Of a stretch of DNA of 64,000 nucleotides, positions 27,535 to 40,605 are shown piece after piece; position 1 is the first letter of the stretch, and each line of letters opens with the position of its first letter. Location of the stretch: NCBI GenBank assembly GCA_947475895.1, contig CANJMF010000004.1:166646-230645 (forward strand). The letters are read 5' to 3'. The DNA comes from Fidelibacterota bacterium. Its GTDB lineage: Bacteria; Pseudomonadota; Alphaproteobacteria; Rhodospirillales; Rhodospirillaceae. The position numbers and the translations under genes were made by a program. The notes beneath the pieces are model-generated. The model was not told where the DNA came from and searched no databases. It saw only the letters and a program-made list of their open reading frames with translations.

Positions 27535-28496
27535 TGGCTGCTTCGCGCGCCGCATCGACTTTGATCGACACCCTGCCGAAAGTGCGCGGGCGTTATGAGG
27601 CTTTGGCTGATCTCGGCAAGCTGACGTGGTTTCGCGTCGGTGGTCCGGCGGAAGTTCTGTACGCGCCTGCCGATGCCGACGATTTGCAGATGTTCCTGAA
27701 AGAACGCCCCCAAGATGTGCCGCTGACCTTTATCGGTCTTGGTGCAAACATGCTGGTGCGTGACGGCGGCGTGCCCGGCGTCGTCATCCAACTCGGCAAA
27801 GCCTTCGGTCAGGTGTCGGTTGCAGGCCTCACGATGCGCGTCGGCGCGGGCGCGGTGAATGCCGCAGTCGCCTCGGCCGCGAAAGACGCCAGCATCGGCG
27901 GCCTCGAATTTCTTGTCGGCATCCCCGGCACCATCGGCGGCGCATTGCGCATGAACGCCGGCGCTTACGGCCGCGAAATTAAAGACGTGTTTCAGAGTGC
28001 CACGGGCCTCAACACCGCCGGCGACACAATCAAACTCGACGCCGCGCAAATGGGTTTTGGATATCGTCACACCGAAATCGCCGACGATTGGATTTTCATC
28101 GCAGCCGAACTTAAGGGCGAACGCGATACGCCTAGCAGCATCGCCGCGCGCATGAAGGACATTCGCACCGAACGCGAAGAAAGCCAGCCGACGCAGGCGC
28201 GCACAGGTGGTTCGACCTTCGCTAACCCTGAAGGCTTCAAGGCCTGGCAACTGATCGATGAAGCCGGATGCCGTGGCCTGACGGTCGGCGGCGCACAGAT
28301 TTCCGAGAAGCACACGAACTTCATGCTCAACACCGGCGGCGCTACGGCGACCGATCTCGAAAACCTCGGCGAACAAGTGCGCAAGCGCGTGTTCGAGGAA
28401 ACCGGAATCCACTTGGTTTGGGAAATCCGGCGTGTCGGTGTAACGCCGAAAGACCCGCGCGCCCTGCAGGCGCCCCCGAAGAAAGGCGGCAAATGA
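27534..28496 (+). CDS. murB: UDP-N-acetylenolpyruvoylglucosamine reductase
   Basis: FAD enzyme reducing enolpyruvyl-UDP-GlcNAc to UDP-MurNAc with NADPH, 320 residues from ATG 27534. FAD-binding region TWFRVGGPAEVLYAPADADDL, LGANMLVRDGGVPGVVIQL and GIPGTIGGALRMNAGAYG; the C-terminal substrate part contains GGSTFANPEGFKAWQLIDEAGCRG and the catalytic-serine/glutamate region. This is the type I (shorter) MurB common in Alphaproteobacteria. It overlaps ddl by four bases. Confidence 0.97.
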   Translation: MAASRAASTLIDTLPKVRGRYEALADLGKLTWFRVGGPAEVLYAPADADDLQMFLKERPQDVPLTFIGLGANMLVRDGGVPGVVIQLGKAFGQVSVAGLTMRVGAGAVNAAVASAAKDASIGGLEFLVGIPGTIGGALRMNAGAYGREIKDVFQSATGLNTAGDTIKLDAAQMGFGYRHTEIADDWIFIAAELKGERDTPSSIAARMKDIRTEREESQPTQARTGGSTFANPEGFKAWQLIDEAGCRGLTVGGAQISEKHTNFMLNTGGATATDLENLGEQVRKRVFEETGIHLVWEIRRVGVTPKDPRALQAPPKKGGK

Positions 28497-29416
28497 AGCG
28501 GCCCGCCAAAATTCGCCACGTTGCCGTTCTTTACGGCGGGTTCTCGAAGGAACGCGAAATCTCGCTCGTGTCGGGCAATGCCGCCGCGCGCGCGCTCGAA
28601 GCAAAGGGCCTAACGGTCACCAAGATCGATGTCATGCGCGACGTCGGCGCATTGGCCAACGCGATCACGGCTGCCGCTCCCGATGTGGCATTCAACGCGC
28701 TGCATGGACGCTTTGGCGAAGACGGCTGCATTCAGGGCCTCCTCGACATGATGGCAGTGCCGTACACGCATTCGGGCCAGCTCGCGTCCGCCATGGCAAT
28801 GGATAAGCCGACCGCTAAACGTACATTCGCGGCGGCGGGCGTTCCTGTGGCAGAAGAAAAAATCGTCACCGTCGCGGAGGCCGAGCGCGGCGACGTGATG
28901 GATCGTCCGTATGTCCTGAAACCTTTCAACGAAGGCTCAAGTGTCGGCGTGAAAATCGTGCAGGCCGGAAGCAACCGCCCGCCGTTGGACGATCTTGGCC
29001 TTGGCCCCGACGATCTCATTATGGCTGAGCGCTTTATTCCCGGCCGCGAAGTGACTGTCGCCGTCATGGGCGACAAGGCACTCGCCGTCACCGAAATCAC
29101 CACGGCGCGCGGCTTCTACGACTACGAAGCAAAATATGCCGCAGGGGGATCGAAGCACGTATTGCCGGCGCAACTGCCGAAACATCTTTACGACGAGGCC
29201 ATGGAGCTTTCGCTCACAGCGCACCGTGCACTGGGATGCCGCGGCGTTTCGCGCGCCGATCTACGCCTCGACGGCGAAGATTTCTTCATGCTCGAAGTCA
29301 ACACGCAGCCCGGCCTAACGCCGACGTCGTTGGTGCCCGAGCAAGCGGCTTATATCGGCATGTCGTTCGAGGATTTGGTTTTCTGGATGGTGGAGCACGC
29401 CCAATGCGACGCTTGA
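28493..29416 (+). CDS. ddl: D-alanine--D-alanine ligase
   Basis: ATP-grasp ligase forming the D-Ala-D-Ala used by MurF, 307 residues from ATG 28493 (four-base overlap with murB). Motifs: VLYGGFSKEREISLVSG, ALHGRFGEDGCIQGLLD, KPFNEGSSVGVKIV, the ATP-grasp end LEVNTQPGLTPTSLVPEQA. This is the DdlB position between murB and ftsQ. The normal Tyr-containing loop region (FYDYEAKYAAGG) predicts D-Ala-D-Ala rather than D-Ala-D-Lac specificity, i.e. vancomycin-type resistance is not implied. Confidence 0.97.
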   Translation: MKRPAKIRHVAVLYGGFSKEREISLVSGNAAARALEAKGLTVTKIDVMRDVGALANAITAAAPDVAFNALHGRFGEDGCIQGLLDMMAVPYTHSGQLASAMAMDKPTAKRTFAAAGVPVAEEKIVTVAEAERGDVMDRPYVLKPFNEGSSVGVKIVQAGSNRPPLDDLGLGPDDLIMAERFIPGREVTVAVMGDKALAVTEITTARGFYDYEAKYAAGGSKHVLPAQLPKHLYDEAMELSLTAHRALGCRGVSRADLRLDGEDFFMLEVNTQPGLTPTSLVPEQAAYIGMSFEDLVFWMVEHAQCDA

Positions 29417-30246
29417 ACCTGCGCGGCTGGAATCGGCGCACCATTTTGACGTGCACAAGCGCACTGGCCCTTGCCGGCGGCGCGGGCGCGGCCGCTTACT
29501 TCCTGCCGCTGCAAGCCGTGGTGACCGAAGCTCACGCCCTGGCATCGACGGACATGATGGACGTGAGCGCGGCGCTGGGAATGCGTTTGCAAAACCTCAC
29601 CGTCGAAGGCCGCGAAAATACAGACCGCGAAGATTTGCTGGCAGCGCTCGATATCGAACGCGGCGCGCCGATTCTAGCTATCGACGTTGCAAAGGCGCGC
29701 GACGCAGTTGAAGCTTTACCCTGGGTCAAAACCGCCAAGATCGAACGGCGCCTTCCCGACGCAGTTCATGTGATCATCGAAGAGCGCGCAGCTTATGCCC
29801 TGTGGCAGCGCGGTGCGCGCTACAGCTTGGTAGATCGCGACGGCAAAGCCATCGCCGATATTCCTGAAGCCGATCAATCGCTGCCGCTCATCGTTGGCCC
29901 CGACGCCCCTGCGCACGCCGCCGAGTTGTTCGACATTCTCGCTTCCAATCATCCTGAGCTGGCGCCGCGCGTGCGCGCTGCGGTGCGCGTCGGTAACCGG
30001 CGGTGGAACCTCTATCTCGATGCTTACGAAAACGGCATTGCCGTGCGCTTGCCCGATGACGATCTGCGCGGTGCGCTAGACCGTTTAGCGACGCTTGAGC
30101 GCGATCACAAAATTCTCGAACGCGATTTGGATTTCATCGATCTGCGGCTTCCAGACCGACTCATCGTGCGTGTGCACAACGAGCCGGTTCTCGACGCTGT
30201 AAAACCTGTTGCGGTGCCAAAGAAAGCGCCGCCGCGCACCATTTGA
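29404..30246 (+). CDS. ftsQ: cell division protein FtsQ
   Basis: Bitopic divisome protein, 280 residues from ATG 29404, overlapping ddl by 13 bases. Basic cytoplasmic N-terminus (MRRLNLRGWNRR), membrane segment about 14-32, then a POTRA domain starting LQNLTVEGRENTDREDLLAAL and the FtsQ beta domain with LPDAVHVIIEERAAYALWQ, YSLVDRDGKAI and IDLRLPDRLIV. It bridges FtsL/FtsB to the early divisome. The tail is Pro/Lys-rich. Confidence 0.93.
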   Translation: MRRLNLRGWNRRTILTCTSALALAGGAGAAAYFLPLQAVVTEAHALASTDMMDVSAALGMRLQNLTVEGRENTDREDLLAALDIERGAPILAIDVAKARDAVEALPWVKTAKIERRLPDAVHVIIEERAAYALWQRGARYSLVDRDGKAIADIPEADQSLPLIVGPDAPAHAAELFDILASNHPELAPRVRAAVRVGNRRWNLYLDAYENGIAVRLPDDDLRGALDRLATLERDHKILERDLDFIDLRLPDRLIVRVHNEPVLDAVKPVAVPKKAPPRTI

Positions 30247-30267
30247 TGGACCTAAAGGGGGTCAACT

Positions 30268-31518
30268 GTGGCTAAAAACATTCCGCGCAACAGCACCATC
30301 GCAGCACTCGACGTGGGCACGACAAAAGTCGCTTGCTTCATCGCTCACATGGGCGAAGGCGACGACTTGCATCTGGCCGGCGTCGGCCATCACCGCGCAC
30401 GCGGTATGCGCGGCGGTCAGGTCACGAACCTCGACGAAGCCGAAGCCTCGGTGCGCGCCGCGGTGGATGCGGCCGAGCAAATGGCCAACAGCCGCATCGA
30501 GCGCGTGTTCACAAACATCTCGTGCGGCACGCCGCTATCGACCCGCGTCGATGTTGAACTCGCGGTTTCCGGTCATCAAATCCGCGATGCCGATGTTCGT
30601 CGTGTCCTTGATCACGGCAGCGCCCAGTACGACGCAACCGACCGGGAACTCATCCACTGCATCCCGACGGGCTATTCCATCGACGGCAGCAACGGCATCC
30701 TCGATCCGCGCGGCATGTATGGCGATAAGCTGGGTGTGAACATTCACCTGGTTACCGCCGGCATCGGTCCCGCCCGCAACCTCGCCGCCGTCATCGACCG
30801 CTGCGATCTCGACATTCAAGATCGCGTGGTGTCGCCTTATGCCGCCGGCCTCGCGTGCCTGGTGGACGACGAGAAAGACTTGGGCGCCACAGTCATCGAC
30901 ATGGGCGGCGGCACCACCTCCATCGCCGTGTTCATGGAGAGCCAAGTGGTCTACGTCGAGAGCATTCCTATCGGCGGCCTGCATGTAACCGGCGATATCG
31001 CCAAAGGCCTTTCAACGCCCGTCGTCAAAGCCGAGCGCCTCAAGACCGTCTACGGCTCGGTCATGCAAACCCCGGCCGATGCCCGCGAGATGCTGAAGGT
31101 GCCGCTCGTCGGCGAAGACGACGAAGCCACAGCCAACGAAGTGCCGAAGTCCATGCTCGTGCAGATTATCCAGGCCCGCATTGAGGAAACATTCGAACTC
31201 GTGCGCAGCCATTTGGAAGCCTCGGGCTTTTCTAAACAAGCGGGTCGCCGCGTCATTCTGACAGGCGGCGCAAGCCAACTTGAAGGCGTGCGCGATCTTG
31301 CCGAACTCGTTCTCGATAAACAGGTCCGACTGGGCCGGCCGCGCACGATCCGCGGTCTGCCTGACTCCGTGTCTGGTCCTGCCTTCTCTACCGCGGTTGG
31401 TCTGCTTCGCTACGGCCTCCGTGAACACGTTGCTAAGCCAGATTACGCGGCTATGGACGCCGCCAAAAACAAACGCAGCTTCGGCCGCATTGGCCAATGG
31501 CTGCGGGAGAACTTCTGA
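30268..31518 (+). CDS. ftsA: cell division protein FtsA
   Basis: Actin-like membrane tether of FtsZ, 416 residues, starting at GTG 30268 with AAAGGGGG upstream. ATP-binding elements: AALDVGTTKVACFIAHMG (phosphate 1), TVIDMGGGTTSIAVF (phosphate 2), RVILTGGASQLEGV (adenosine). The last residues GRIGQWLRENF form the amphipathic membrane-targeting helix. It is separated from ftsZ by 132 bases, unlike the tight packing before it. Confidence 0.97.
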   Translation: MAKNIPRNSTIAALDVGTTKVACFIAHMGEGDDLHLAGVGHHRARGMRGGQVTNLDEAEASVRAAVDAAEQMANSRIERVFTNISCGTPLSTRVDVELAVSGHQIRDADVRRVLDHGSAQYDATDRELIHCIPTGYSIDGSNGILDPRGMYGDKLGVNIHLVTAGIGPARNLAAVIDRCDLDIQDRVVSPYAAGLACLVDDEKDLGATVIDMGGGTTSIAVFMESQVVYVESIPIGGLHVTGDIAKGLSTPVVKAERLKTVYGSVMQTPADAREMLKVPLVGEDDEATANEVPKSMLVQIIQARIEETFELVRSHLEASGFSKQAGRRVILTGGASQLEGVRDLAELVLDKQVRLGRPRTIRGLPDSVSGPAFSTAVGLLRYGLREHVAKPDYAAMDAAKNKRSFGRIGQWLRENF

Positions 31519-31519
31519 G

Positions 31520-31654
31520 ATGGACCGAGGAAAAAACTGGATCACGCAACGGTTGACCGGACCTCCGCTGCGACAAGATCCGAAAAACAAAAAACAAAGA
31601 GCCTATTCAATAAACGTTGCAACGAGCTTTAAGACATCTGGAGGTTTTCAATGA
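31520..31654 (+). CDS. possible small ORF between ftsA and ftsZ
   Basis: A 44-codon frame begins one base after the ftsA stop (TGAGATG) and ends with ATGA overlapping the ftsZ start. The product would be basic ([19 protein letters not shown]...), rich in Lys, Gln and Arg, without membrane segment or known domain. A GGAG lies eleven bases before its ATG, so translation is possible but not compelling. The frame may simply be untranslated leader of ftsZ; the ftsZ ribosome site (CTGGAGG) lies inside its end. I include it because it fills the gap exactly. Confidence 0.25.
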   Translation: MDRGKNWITQRLTGPPLRQDPKNKKQRAYSINVATSFKTSGGFQ

Positions 31655-33393
31655 CCATCAATATCAGCGTACCGAGAACGACCATTGAGGCGCAGTTGAA
31701 GCCGCGCATCAGCGTCGTCGGCGTCGGCGGCGCCGGAGGCAATGCCGTCAACAACATGATCCAAAGCGCCATGGAAGGCGTCGACTTCATCGTCGCCAAC
31801 ACGGATGCTCAAGCCCTCGCCGCATCGCGCACCGACCGCCGTATCCAGTTGGGTCGCGATACCACGCAAGGCTTGGGTGCAGGTGCTCGTCCCGATATCG
31901 GCCGTCATGCGGCCGAAGAAGCTGTCGATCTGATTGCCAGTGAACTGGAAGGCTCGCATATGGCCTTCATCACCGCCGGTATGGGCGGTGGCACGGGCAC
32001 GGGTGCTGCGCCCGTCATCGCGCGCATTGCTCGCGAACTGAAGATCCTGACTGTTGGCGTGGTGACCAAGCCTTTCCAATTCGAGGGCATTCACCGCATG
32101 CGTCTTGCCGACGCGGGCATCGAGGAAATGTCGGCCTACGTTGACACCCTTATCGTCATCCCGAACCAAAACCTGTTCCGCGTCGCCAACGAAAAGACGA
32201 CGTTCGCCGATGCCTTCAAGATGGCGGACGACGTACTGCATGGCGGCGTGCGCAGCGTCACCGATCTGATGATGATGCCTGGCATGATCAACTTGGACTT
32301 CGCAGACGTCCGCACAGTGATGGAAGCCATGGGCCGGGCCATGATGGGCCAAGGCGAAGCTTCCGGCGATCGCCGTGCACTCGACGCCGCCGAAGCCGCG
32401 ATTGCAAACCCGCTCCTGGAAGAGACCTCTATGCGCGGCGCGAAAGGCGTTCTCATCAACATCACGGGCGGCGCGGACATCACGCTGTTCGAAGTTGACG
32501 AAGCCGCCAATCGCATCCGTGAAGAAGTCGAAAACGAAGACGCGCATATCATCTTCGGCTCCGCCTTCGACGCCAGCATGGAAGGCAAGATCCGCGTGTC
32601 GGTTGTCGCGACTGGCATCGAATCAGTCGCAGGCGTTCAGCCTCGTCCGATGCCTGCTCGTTCTGAAACCCGCATGGTCGGCCGCCGTCTGCCCGAAATC
32701 CGCACCGCCGCTCCGACGGTGCGTTCTCCGGTCAGCACACCGGTTCAAGCGACGTTTGGAAGTTTTGGTTTCGGTGGGGCAACGCTCGCGCCCGCGACCG
32801 GCACCATGGACTTGCAAGCGGAAGAAAAAGCGTTGATGGAAATGACGGCTGCCGTGCGCATGGAAGCGGCAACCCCGGCTCCTGAAGCCTTTATCGCCGC
32901 TCCGGAAGTTCCCGCGCCGATTGCTGCTCCGATCGCCCAAGCTTCGGCCTACGTCGCTCCGCCTGCTCTGGCACCGATTGCCGCGCAGGCCGCCGCGGTT
33001 GCCGAGGCTGTGTCTCGTGCACCTCAGGCCGCACCGCGCTCTCCTGCGGTTACGCCGGAACGTCTACGCGACATCTTCATGCCGAAGCCCGTTGAGACCG
33101 CTCCGGTTGTCGAAACCAAACTGCCGGAAGTTCGCATGGAAGCGACCTTTGCTCCTGCTGCTGAAACCATCGCGAAGCCGGAAGGCGCACGCGTCAGCTT
33201 GTTCGGTAAGTACCGCAGCCTGACGTCGCGCCCGAAAGCCGAAGAGCCGATGCGCGCACCCGAGCCGCAGCCGAAAGTGGAACGTTCCTCACCCGGCCTC
33301 AATATCTCGGTGGGCCCGCAGGATCGTCCCATGTCGTCGCACGATAAAGACGAACTGGAGATCCCGGCGTTCTTGCGCCGCCAAGCTAACTAA
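31651..33393 (+). CDS. ftsZ: cell division protein FtsZ
   Basis: Tubulin-like GTPase forming the Z ring, 580 residues. GTP-binding elements [15 protein letters not shown] (N-terminus), the G-box GMGGGTGTG (110-118) and the T7 catalytic loop [11 protein letters not shown] are intact. The globular domain ends near residue 320; an Ala/Pro/Glu-rich linker of about 230 residues follows, then the C-terminal conserved peptide [13 protein letters not shown] that binds FtsA. The long linker is typical of Alphaproteobacteria (E. coli FtsZ is 383 residues). A GGAGG lies seven bases before the ATG. Confidence 0.98.
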   Translation: MTINISVPRTTIEAQLKPRISVVGVGGAGGNAVNNMIQSAMEGVDFIVANTDAQALAASRTDRRIQLGRDTTQGLGAGARPDIGRHAAEEAVDLIASELEGSHMAFITAGMGGGTGTGAAPVIARIARELKILTVGVVTKPFQFEGIHRMRLADAGIEEMSAYVDTLIVIPNQNLFRVANEKTTFADAFKMADDVLHGGVRSVTDLMMMPGMINLDFADVRTVMEAMGRAMMGQGEASGDRRALDAAEAAIANPLLEETSMRGAKGVLINITGGADITLFEVDEAANRIREEVENEDAHIIFGSAFDASMEGKIRVSVVATGIESVAGVQPRPMPARSETRMVGRRLPEIRTAAPTVRSPVSTPVQATFGSFGFGGATLAPATGTMDLQAEEKALMEMTAAVRMEAATPAPEAFIAAPEVPAPIAAPIAQASAYVAPPALAPIAAQAAAVAEAVSRAPQAAPRSPAVTPERLRDIFMPKPVETAPVVETKLPEVRMEATFAPAAETIAKPEGARVSLFGKYRSLTSRPKAEEPMRAPEPQPKVERSSPGLNISVGPQDRPMSSHDKDELEIPAFLRRQAN

Positions 33394-33445
33394 CGTCCAC
33401 AGAGAAGGAGATCGCGAGAGACACATCTCACTATCAAACCTGGAC

Positions 33446-33479
33446 AAAAGGGCTCGCATTTTCGGATGCGGGCCCTTTT
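33446..33479 (+). terminator. strong Rho-independent terminator ending the division operon
   Basis: AAAAGGGC-T-CGCAT (33446-33459) pairs with ATGCG-G-GCCCTTTT (33466-33479), 14 pairs with one T-G, loop of six (TTTCGG), ending in TTTT. It separates ftsZ from the crotonase gene. Confidence 0.88.
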
Positions 33480-33588
33480 CATTTCATCCGATGAGTTTTT
33501 TTAGAGATATGCCGAGATTGAAGGGCCACCCTAACCCGGCTAAAGATATCGCCCTTTTCAAACTTCTTTCGCACACGGTGACGGGATC

Positions 33589-34365
33589 ATGACCTACGAA
33601 AACATCCTGGTGGAAACGCGCGGCAACGTCGGGCTTATCACCTTGAATCGCCCCAAAGCGCTCAATGCGCTCTCCGATGGCCTTGTGCGCGAACTGGGTG
33701 CGGCGCTCGACATCGTCGAAGCCGACCCGAATATCCGCGCGGTGGTGTTAACGGGCAGCGAAAAGGCTTTCGCTGCCGGGGCCGACATTAAGGAAATGGT
33801 CGTTCGAAGCTACATGGACGCTTATCTTTCGGATTTCATCACGGTCGGTTGGGAACGCGTTACGAAATGCCGCAAGCCGGTGATCGCCGCGGTGGCTGGC
33901 TTTGCCCTCGGCGGCGGCTGCGAGCTGGCCATGATGTGCGACTTCATCATCGCCGCGGACACCGCAAAATTCGGTCAGCCGGAAATCACCCTCGGCATCA
34001 TTCCTGGCGCTGGTGGAACGCAACGCCTTACGCGCGCGGTGGGTAAAGCCAAGGCCATGGATATGGTGCTGACAGCACGCAATATGGACGCCGCCGAGGC
34101 CGAACGTGCGGGGCTCGTGAGTCGGATCGTTCCGGCGGCCGATCTCATCGACGAAGCTTTAAAGGCCGCCCAGAAGATCGCAGACCTTTCAATGCCGGTA
34201 GTTATGATGGCCAAGGACGCTGTGAACCGTGCTTTTGAAACCACGCTTGCCGAAGGCGTGCATTTCGAGCGCCGGGCCTTCTATGCCACCTTCGCCACCG
34301 AAGACCGGACCGAAGGCATGACGGCCTTCGTCGAGAAGCGCAAACCGGTGTTCAAGCATCGGTAG
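33589..34365 (+). CDS. enoyl-CoA hydratase (crotonase family)
   Basis: 258-residue crotonase-fold enzyme of the short-chain enoyl-CoA hydratase type, hydrating 2-enoyl-CoA to 3-hydroxyacyl-CoA in beta-oxidation. The oxyanion hole residues are in [11 protein letters not shown] and [14 protein letters not shown], and both catalytic acids expected for true hydratases are in GGCELAMM and [17 protein letters not shown]. The FadB-like C-terminal helix with [12 protein letters not shown] closes the chain. It is placed alone between the ftsZ terminator and lpxC, which are normally adjacent in Alphaproteobacteria, so it looks like an insertion into the conserved order. Confidence 0.92.
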   Translation: MTYENILVETRGNVGLITLNRPKALNALSDGLVRELGAALDIVEADPNIRAVVLTGSEKAFAAGADIKEMVVRSYMDAYLSDFITVGWERVTKCRKPVIAAVAGFALGGGCELAMMCDFIIAADTAKFGQPEITLGIIPGAGGTQRLTRAVGKAKAMDMVLTARNMDAAEAERAGLVSRIVPAADLIDEALKAAQKIADLSMPVVMMAKDAVNRAFETTLAEGVHFERRAFYATFATEDRTEGMTAFVEKRKPVFKHR

Positions 34366-34657
34366 TAAGGCCCTTAACCTTCTCGCGAAGTCCGTGCGGG
34401 GTAGAGGGGGGCCATGGCGTCTTTTTTGGGTCTCGCCCAAAAATAGCAAAAACCCCGGGAATGCTTGGCCTATATGGGTTTCTGTATAAAATGGCCTCCA
34501 AAATATTGTGTTTGAATAACTTTTTCCCTTGTCAAAGGGGAACATTTTGTAAAAATATCGGTTGATACGGGTATCGGGGGTTGCGACCGAACCATGGCTA
34601 TAGCCAGGGGCGCAAGGCGAGTGCTTTTGGCTGTGGCTCGAACAAGATCGGTGAACA
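34366..34657 (+). other. AT-rich intergenic region upstream of lpxC
   Basis: 292 bases without a supported gene. The first part has an inverted repeat TTTTTGGG (34423-34430) / CCCAAAAA (34436-34443) with a five-base loop; it lacks a following T run, so it is not a standard terminator. From about 34480 to 34570 the sequence is markedly AT-rich compared with its surroundings (for example AAAATATTGTGTTTGAATAA), and presumably holds the lpxC promoter. No single -35/-10 pair is convincing. Minus-strand frames here do not resemble proteins. Confidence 0.6.
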
Positions 34658-35701
34658 ATGACTTTTGACGTAAGCAACCCCGGCGCTCTCGGCGCACCCG
34701 TGAGCAGTTCGTCAGCCTCGCCCGGCCAAGATAAACGGCCGGTCTTCCAAAAAACCCTCAAACGCTCCATCGGCTGTACCGGCGTAGGCCTGCACAGCGG
34801 TCAGCGCGTGGCCATGAAACTGCATCCAGCCGCGCCGGATACGGGCGTGGTGTTTAAGCGTGTCGATCTCATCGGCGGCGGCGCCATCATTAAATCGCGC
34901 TGGCCTCAGGTCATCGACTCGCGCATGTGCACCGTGATTGCAGATAAGAACGGCATCAGCATCGCAACTGTCGAACATCTCATGTCGGCCCTGTACGGCC
35001 TGGAAATCGACAACGTCATCGTCGAGCTGAACGGCCCGGAAGTTCCGGCCATGGACGGCAGCGCCGCTCCTTTTACCTTTCTCATCGAGTGCGCCGGCGT
35101 TCTTGAGCAAGATTCGCCGCGCCGCGCTATGCGCATTCTGAAATCCGTCGCCCACACCAACGGCAACAAGATGGTGGCGCTTGAGCCTTGGAATGACGGC
35201 TTACGCGTCGATTTCCATATCGACTTCCGTGCCGCCGCCATTGGCCGCCAGACCTGTTCCTTTACGGTCTCGCCGGCGATCTACCGTGACGAAATCAGCC
35301 GCGCGCGCACCTTTGGCCTCTTGTCGGATGTAACAGCCCTGCGCGAAGCCGGTTTGGCCCGCGGCGGCAGCTTAAACAACGCGATCGTCGTCGACGGCGA
35401 CCGCATCCTGAACGATGAAGGCTTGCGCCACGATAACGAGTTTGTTCGTCACAAAGCGCTCGACGCCGTGGGCGACCTTTATCTGACGGGCTTTCCCATT
35501 ATCGGCCGTTTCATCGGCCGATGCTCGAGCCATGCCGACACGGCGCGCTTGATGCGCCAGGTTTATGCGGACCACTCGTGCTGGGAGCTGGTCGATATGT
35601 GGCAAGACGCCACTGAAACTGCGGCCTGGAATCCGGCCGATATGGTGGCGGTCGTGGCGCCCGCCGCCGCACCGGCACGGCGCGTGGCCGTTAGCCGCTA
35701 A
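34658..35701 (+). CDS. lpxC: UDP-3-O-acyl-N-acetylglucosamine deacetylase
   Basis: Zinc deacetylase catalysing the committed step of lipid A synthesis, 347 residues. After about 30 poorly conserved residues the LpxC domain begins QKTLKRSIGCTGVGLHSG. Zinc ligands are in VEHLMSALYG (His) and FVRHKALDAVGDLYL (His and Asp); the MDGSAAPF loop and ARTFGLLSDV are also present. The C-terminal 40 residues (TAAWNPADMVAVVAPAAAP) are lineage-specific. It shows that the organism makes lipopolysaccharide. bamD follows after 135 bases. Confidence 0.97.
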   Translation: MTFDVSNPGALGAPVSSSSASPGQDKRPVFQKTLKRSIGCTGVGLHSGQRVAMKLHPAAPDTGVVFKRVDLIGGGAIIKSRWPQVIDSRMCTVIADKNGISIATVEHLMSALYGLEIDNVIVELNGPEVPAMDGSAAPFTFLIECAGVLEQDSPRRAMRILKSVAHTNGNKMVALEPWNDGLRVDFHIDFRAAAIGRQTCSFTVSPAIYRDEISRARTFGLLSDVTALREAGLARGGSLNNAIVVDGDRILNDEGLRHDNEFVRHKALDAVGDLYLTGFPIIGRFIGRCSSHADTARLMRQVYADHSCWELVDMWQDATETAAWNPADMVAVVAPAAAPARRVAVSR

Positions 35702-35723
35702 ATTACAACCCGTTCGTTTATCC

Positions 35724-35760
35724 CCCTGTGGCGTGACACGACGCCGCAGGGTGGTATACT
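35724..35760 (+). promoter_or_regulatory. hairpin and candidate promoter upstream of bamD
   Basis: CCCTGTGGCGT (35724-35734) pairs with ACGCCGCAGGG (35741-35751), 11 pairs with one T-G, loop GACACG, no T run. Overlapping it, GTGACA (35733-35738) and TATACT (35755-35760) are 16 bases apart and make a good promoter for bamD. The hairpin may weakly terminate lpxC transcription or be a regulatory site. Confidence 0.45.
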
Positions 35761-35836
35761 GCGTGCCCACGCCGGAGCCGGGGCCGAAAGTCCCCGCCGC
35801 AACTGGTATATCAGCGAATAACCGACCGGAATCGCC

Positions 35837-36739
35837 ATGGGCCTAAGATCGACCCCAATTGCAGTGACTTTGCGTTGCCTCAGTATCCTGCTTGCCTTCT
35901 CTTTGCTCGCTTCGTGCGCCAATAAGAAGGAACTGGAGTACAAGGAACAGTCGGTCTACGAGATTTACAGCCGCGCCATGCTGTATGTCGAACAGAGCAA
36001 TTATAAATCTGCGGCTCTGTATTTCGACGAAGTCGAGCGTCAGCATCCTTATTCGGTGTGGGCGACAAAAGCCAAGTTGATGTCGGCCTATTCCTACTAT
36101 CACAGCACCGAATACGACGAAGCGATCACGCGTCTGGATCGTTTCATTTCCGTTCACCCCGGCAACCGCGATATCGGTTACGCCTATTATCTAAAAGCAT
36201 TGTGCTACTACGAACGCATCGCAGATATTCGGCGCGATCAGGAATTCACCACCAAGGCGCTTGAGACGCTGCAAGACATCGTCTCGCGTTTTCCGGACTC
36301 GCCCTATGGCCGCGATGCACGCTTGAAGCTCGACCTCACGCGCGACCACCTCGCGGGCAAGGAAATGAGCGTCGGACGCTTTTATCTCAATAACCGGCAG
36401 TTTCTGGCCGCGATCAACCGTTTCCGCGGCGTGGTCGATACATACGGCACCACCACGCACGTGCCGGAAGCCTTGTTTCGCCTGACCGAGTGCTTCACGG
36501 CGCTGGGGTTGCGCGGTGAAGCCGTCAAGACGGCAGCGGTGCTTGGCTACAATTTCCCGGCCAGCGATTGGTATCATGATGCTTACGCGTTGACCGGTGG
36601 CGTACAAGCGTCCGAACTCGCCGCAGCGGCGAATGGAAGGCCTTTGGCATCGGCTGGAACGGCCTCGGTTGGCCCTGCGTCCAGTTCGGGTCCAGGCCCG
36701 ACTGTTCCGCGCGCGCCGCCACCGCCACAAGATAAGTAA
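35837..36739 (+). CDS. bamD: outer membrane protein assembly factor BamD
   Basis: Lipoprotein of the BAM complex that folds outer-membrane proteins, 300 residues. Signal peptide with lipobox LLASC (Cys27), then about five TPR-like helical repeats (YSRAMLYVEQSNYKSAALYFDEVERQHPYS; ATKAKLMSAYSYYHSTEYDEAITRLDRF; and so on) and the conserved GRDARLKLDLTRDHLAGKEM segment. The final 45 residues are Ala/Ser/Pro-rich. It lies between lpxC and recN, the normal alphaproteobacterial position. Confidence 0.94.
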   Translation: MGLRSTPIAVTLRCLSILLAFSLLASCANKKELEYKEQSVYEIYSRAMLYVEQSNYKSAALYFDEVERQHPYSVWATKAKLMSAYSYYHSTEYDEAITRLDRFISVHPGNRDIGYAYYLKALCYYERIADIRRDQEFTTKALETLQDIVSRFPDSPYGRDARLKLDLTRDHLAGKEMSVGRFYLNNRQFLAAINRFRGVVDTYGTTTHVPEALFRLTECFTALGLRGEAVKTAAVLGYNFPASDWYHDAYALTGGVQASELAAAANGRPLASAGTASVGPASSSGPGPTVPRAPPPPQDK

Positions 36740-36759
36740 TCCACCAACTAGGACAGGGC

Positions 36760-40532
<3,773 letters not shown>

Positions 40533-40605
40533 CGCATTTCTCTGACGTTTGACGGCGCGCACAGGCGAAGTAAGCTGAGTGCCATCAACACTTCGGGAGA
40601 CATCC

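Noticed and set aside
27501..28604. Minus-strand frame of 367 codons
   Set aside because: Antisense shadow of murB and ddl; composition Arg/His/Ala-rich with no family pattern, while the plus-strand genes are unmistakable.
31648..32547. Minus-strand frame of 299 codons
   Set aside because: Antisense to ftsZ; caused by GC-rich codon bias.
34539..34565. GGAAC followed by CGGTTG before lpxC as an EcfG promoter
   Set aside because: The second element is not CGTT and the spacing is wrong.
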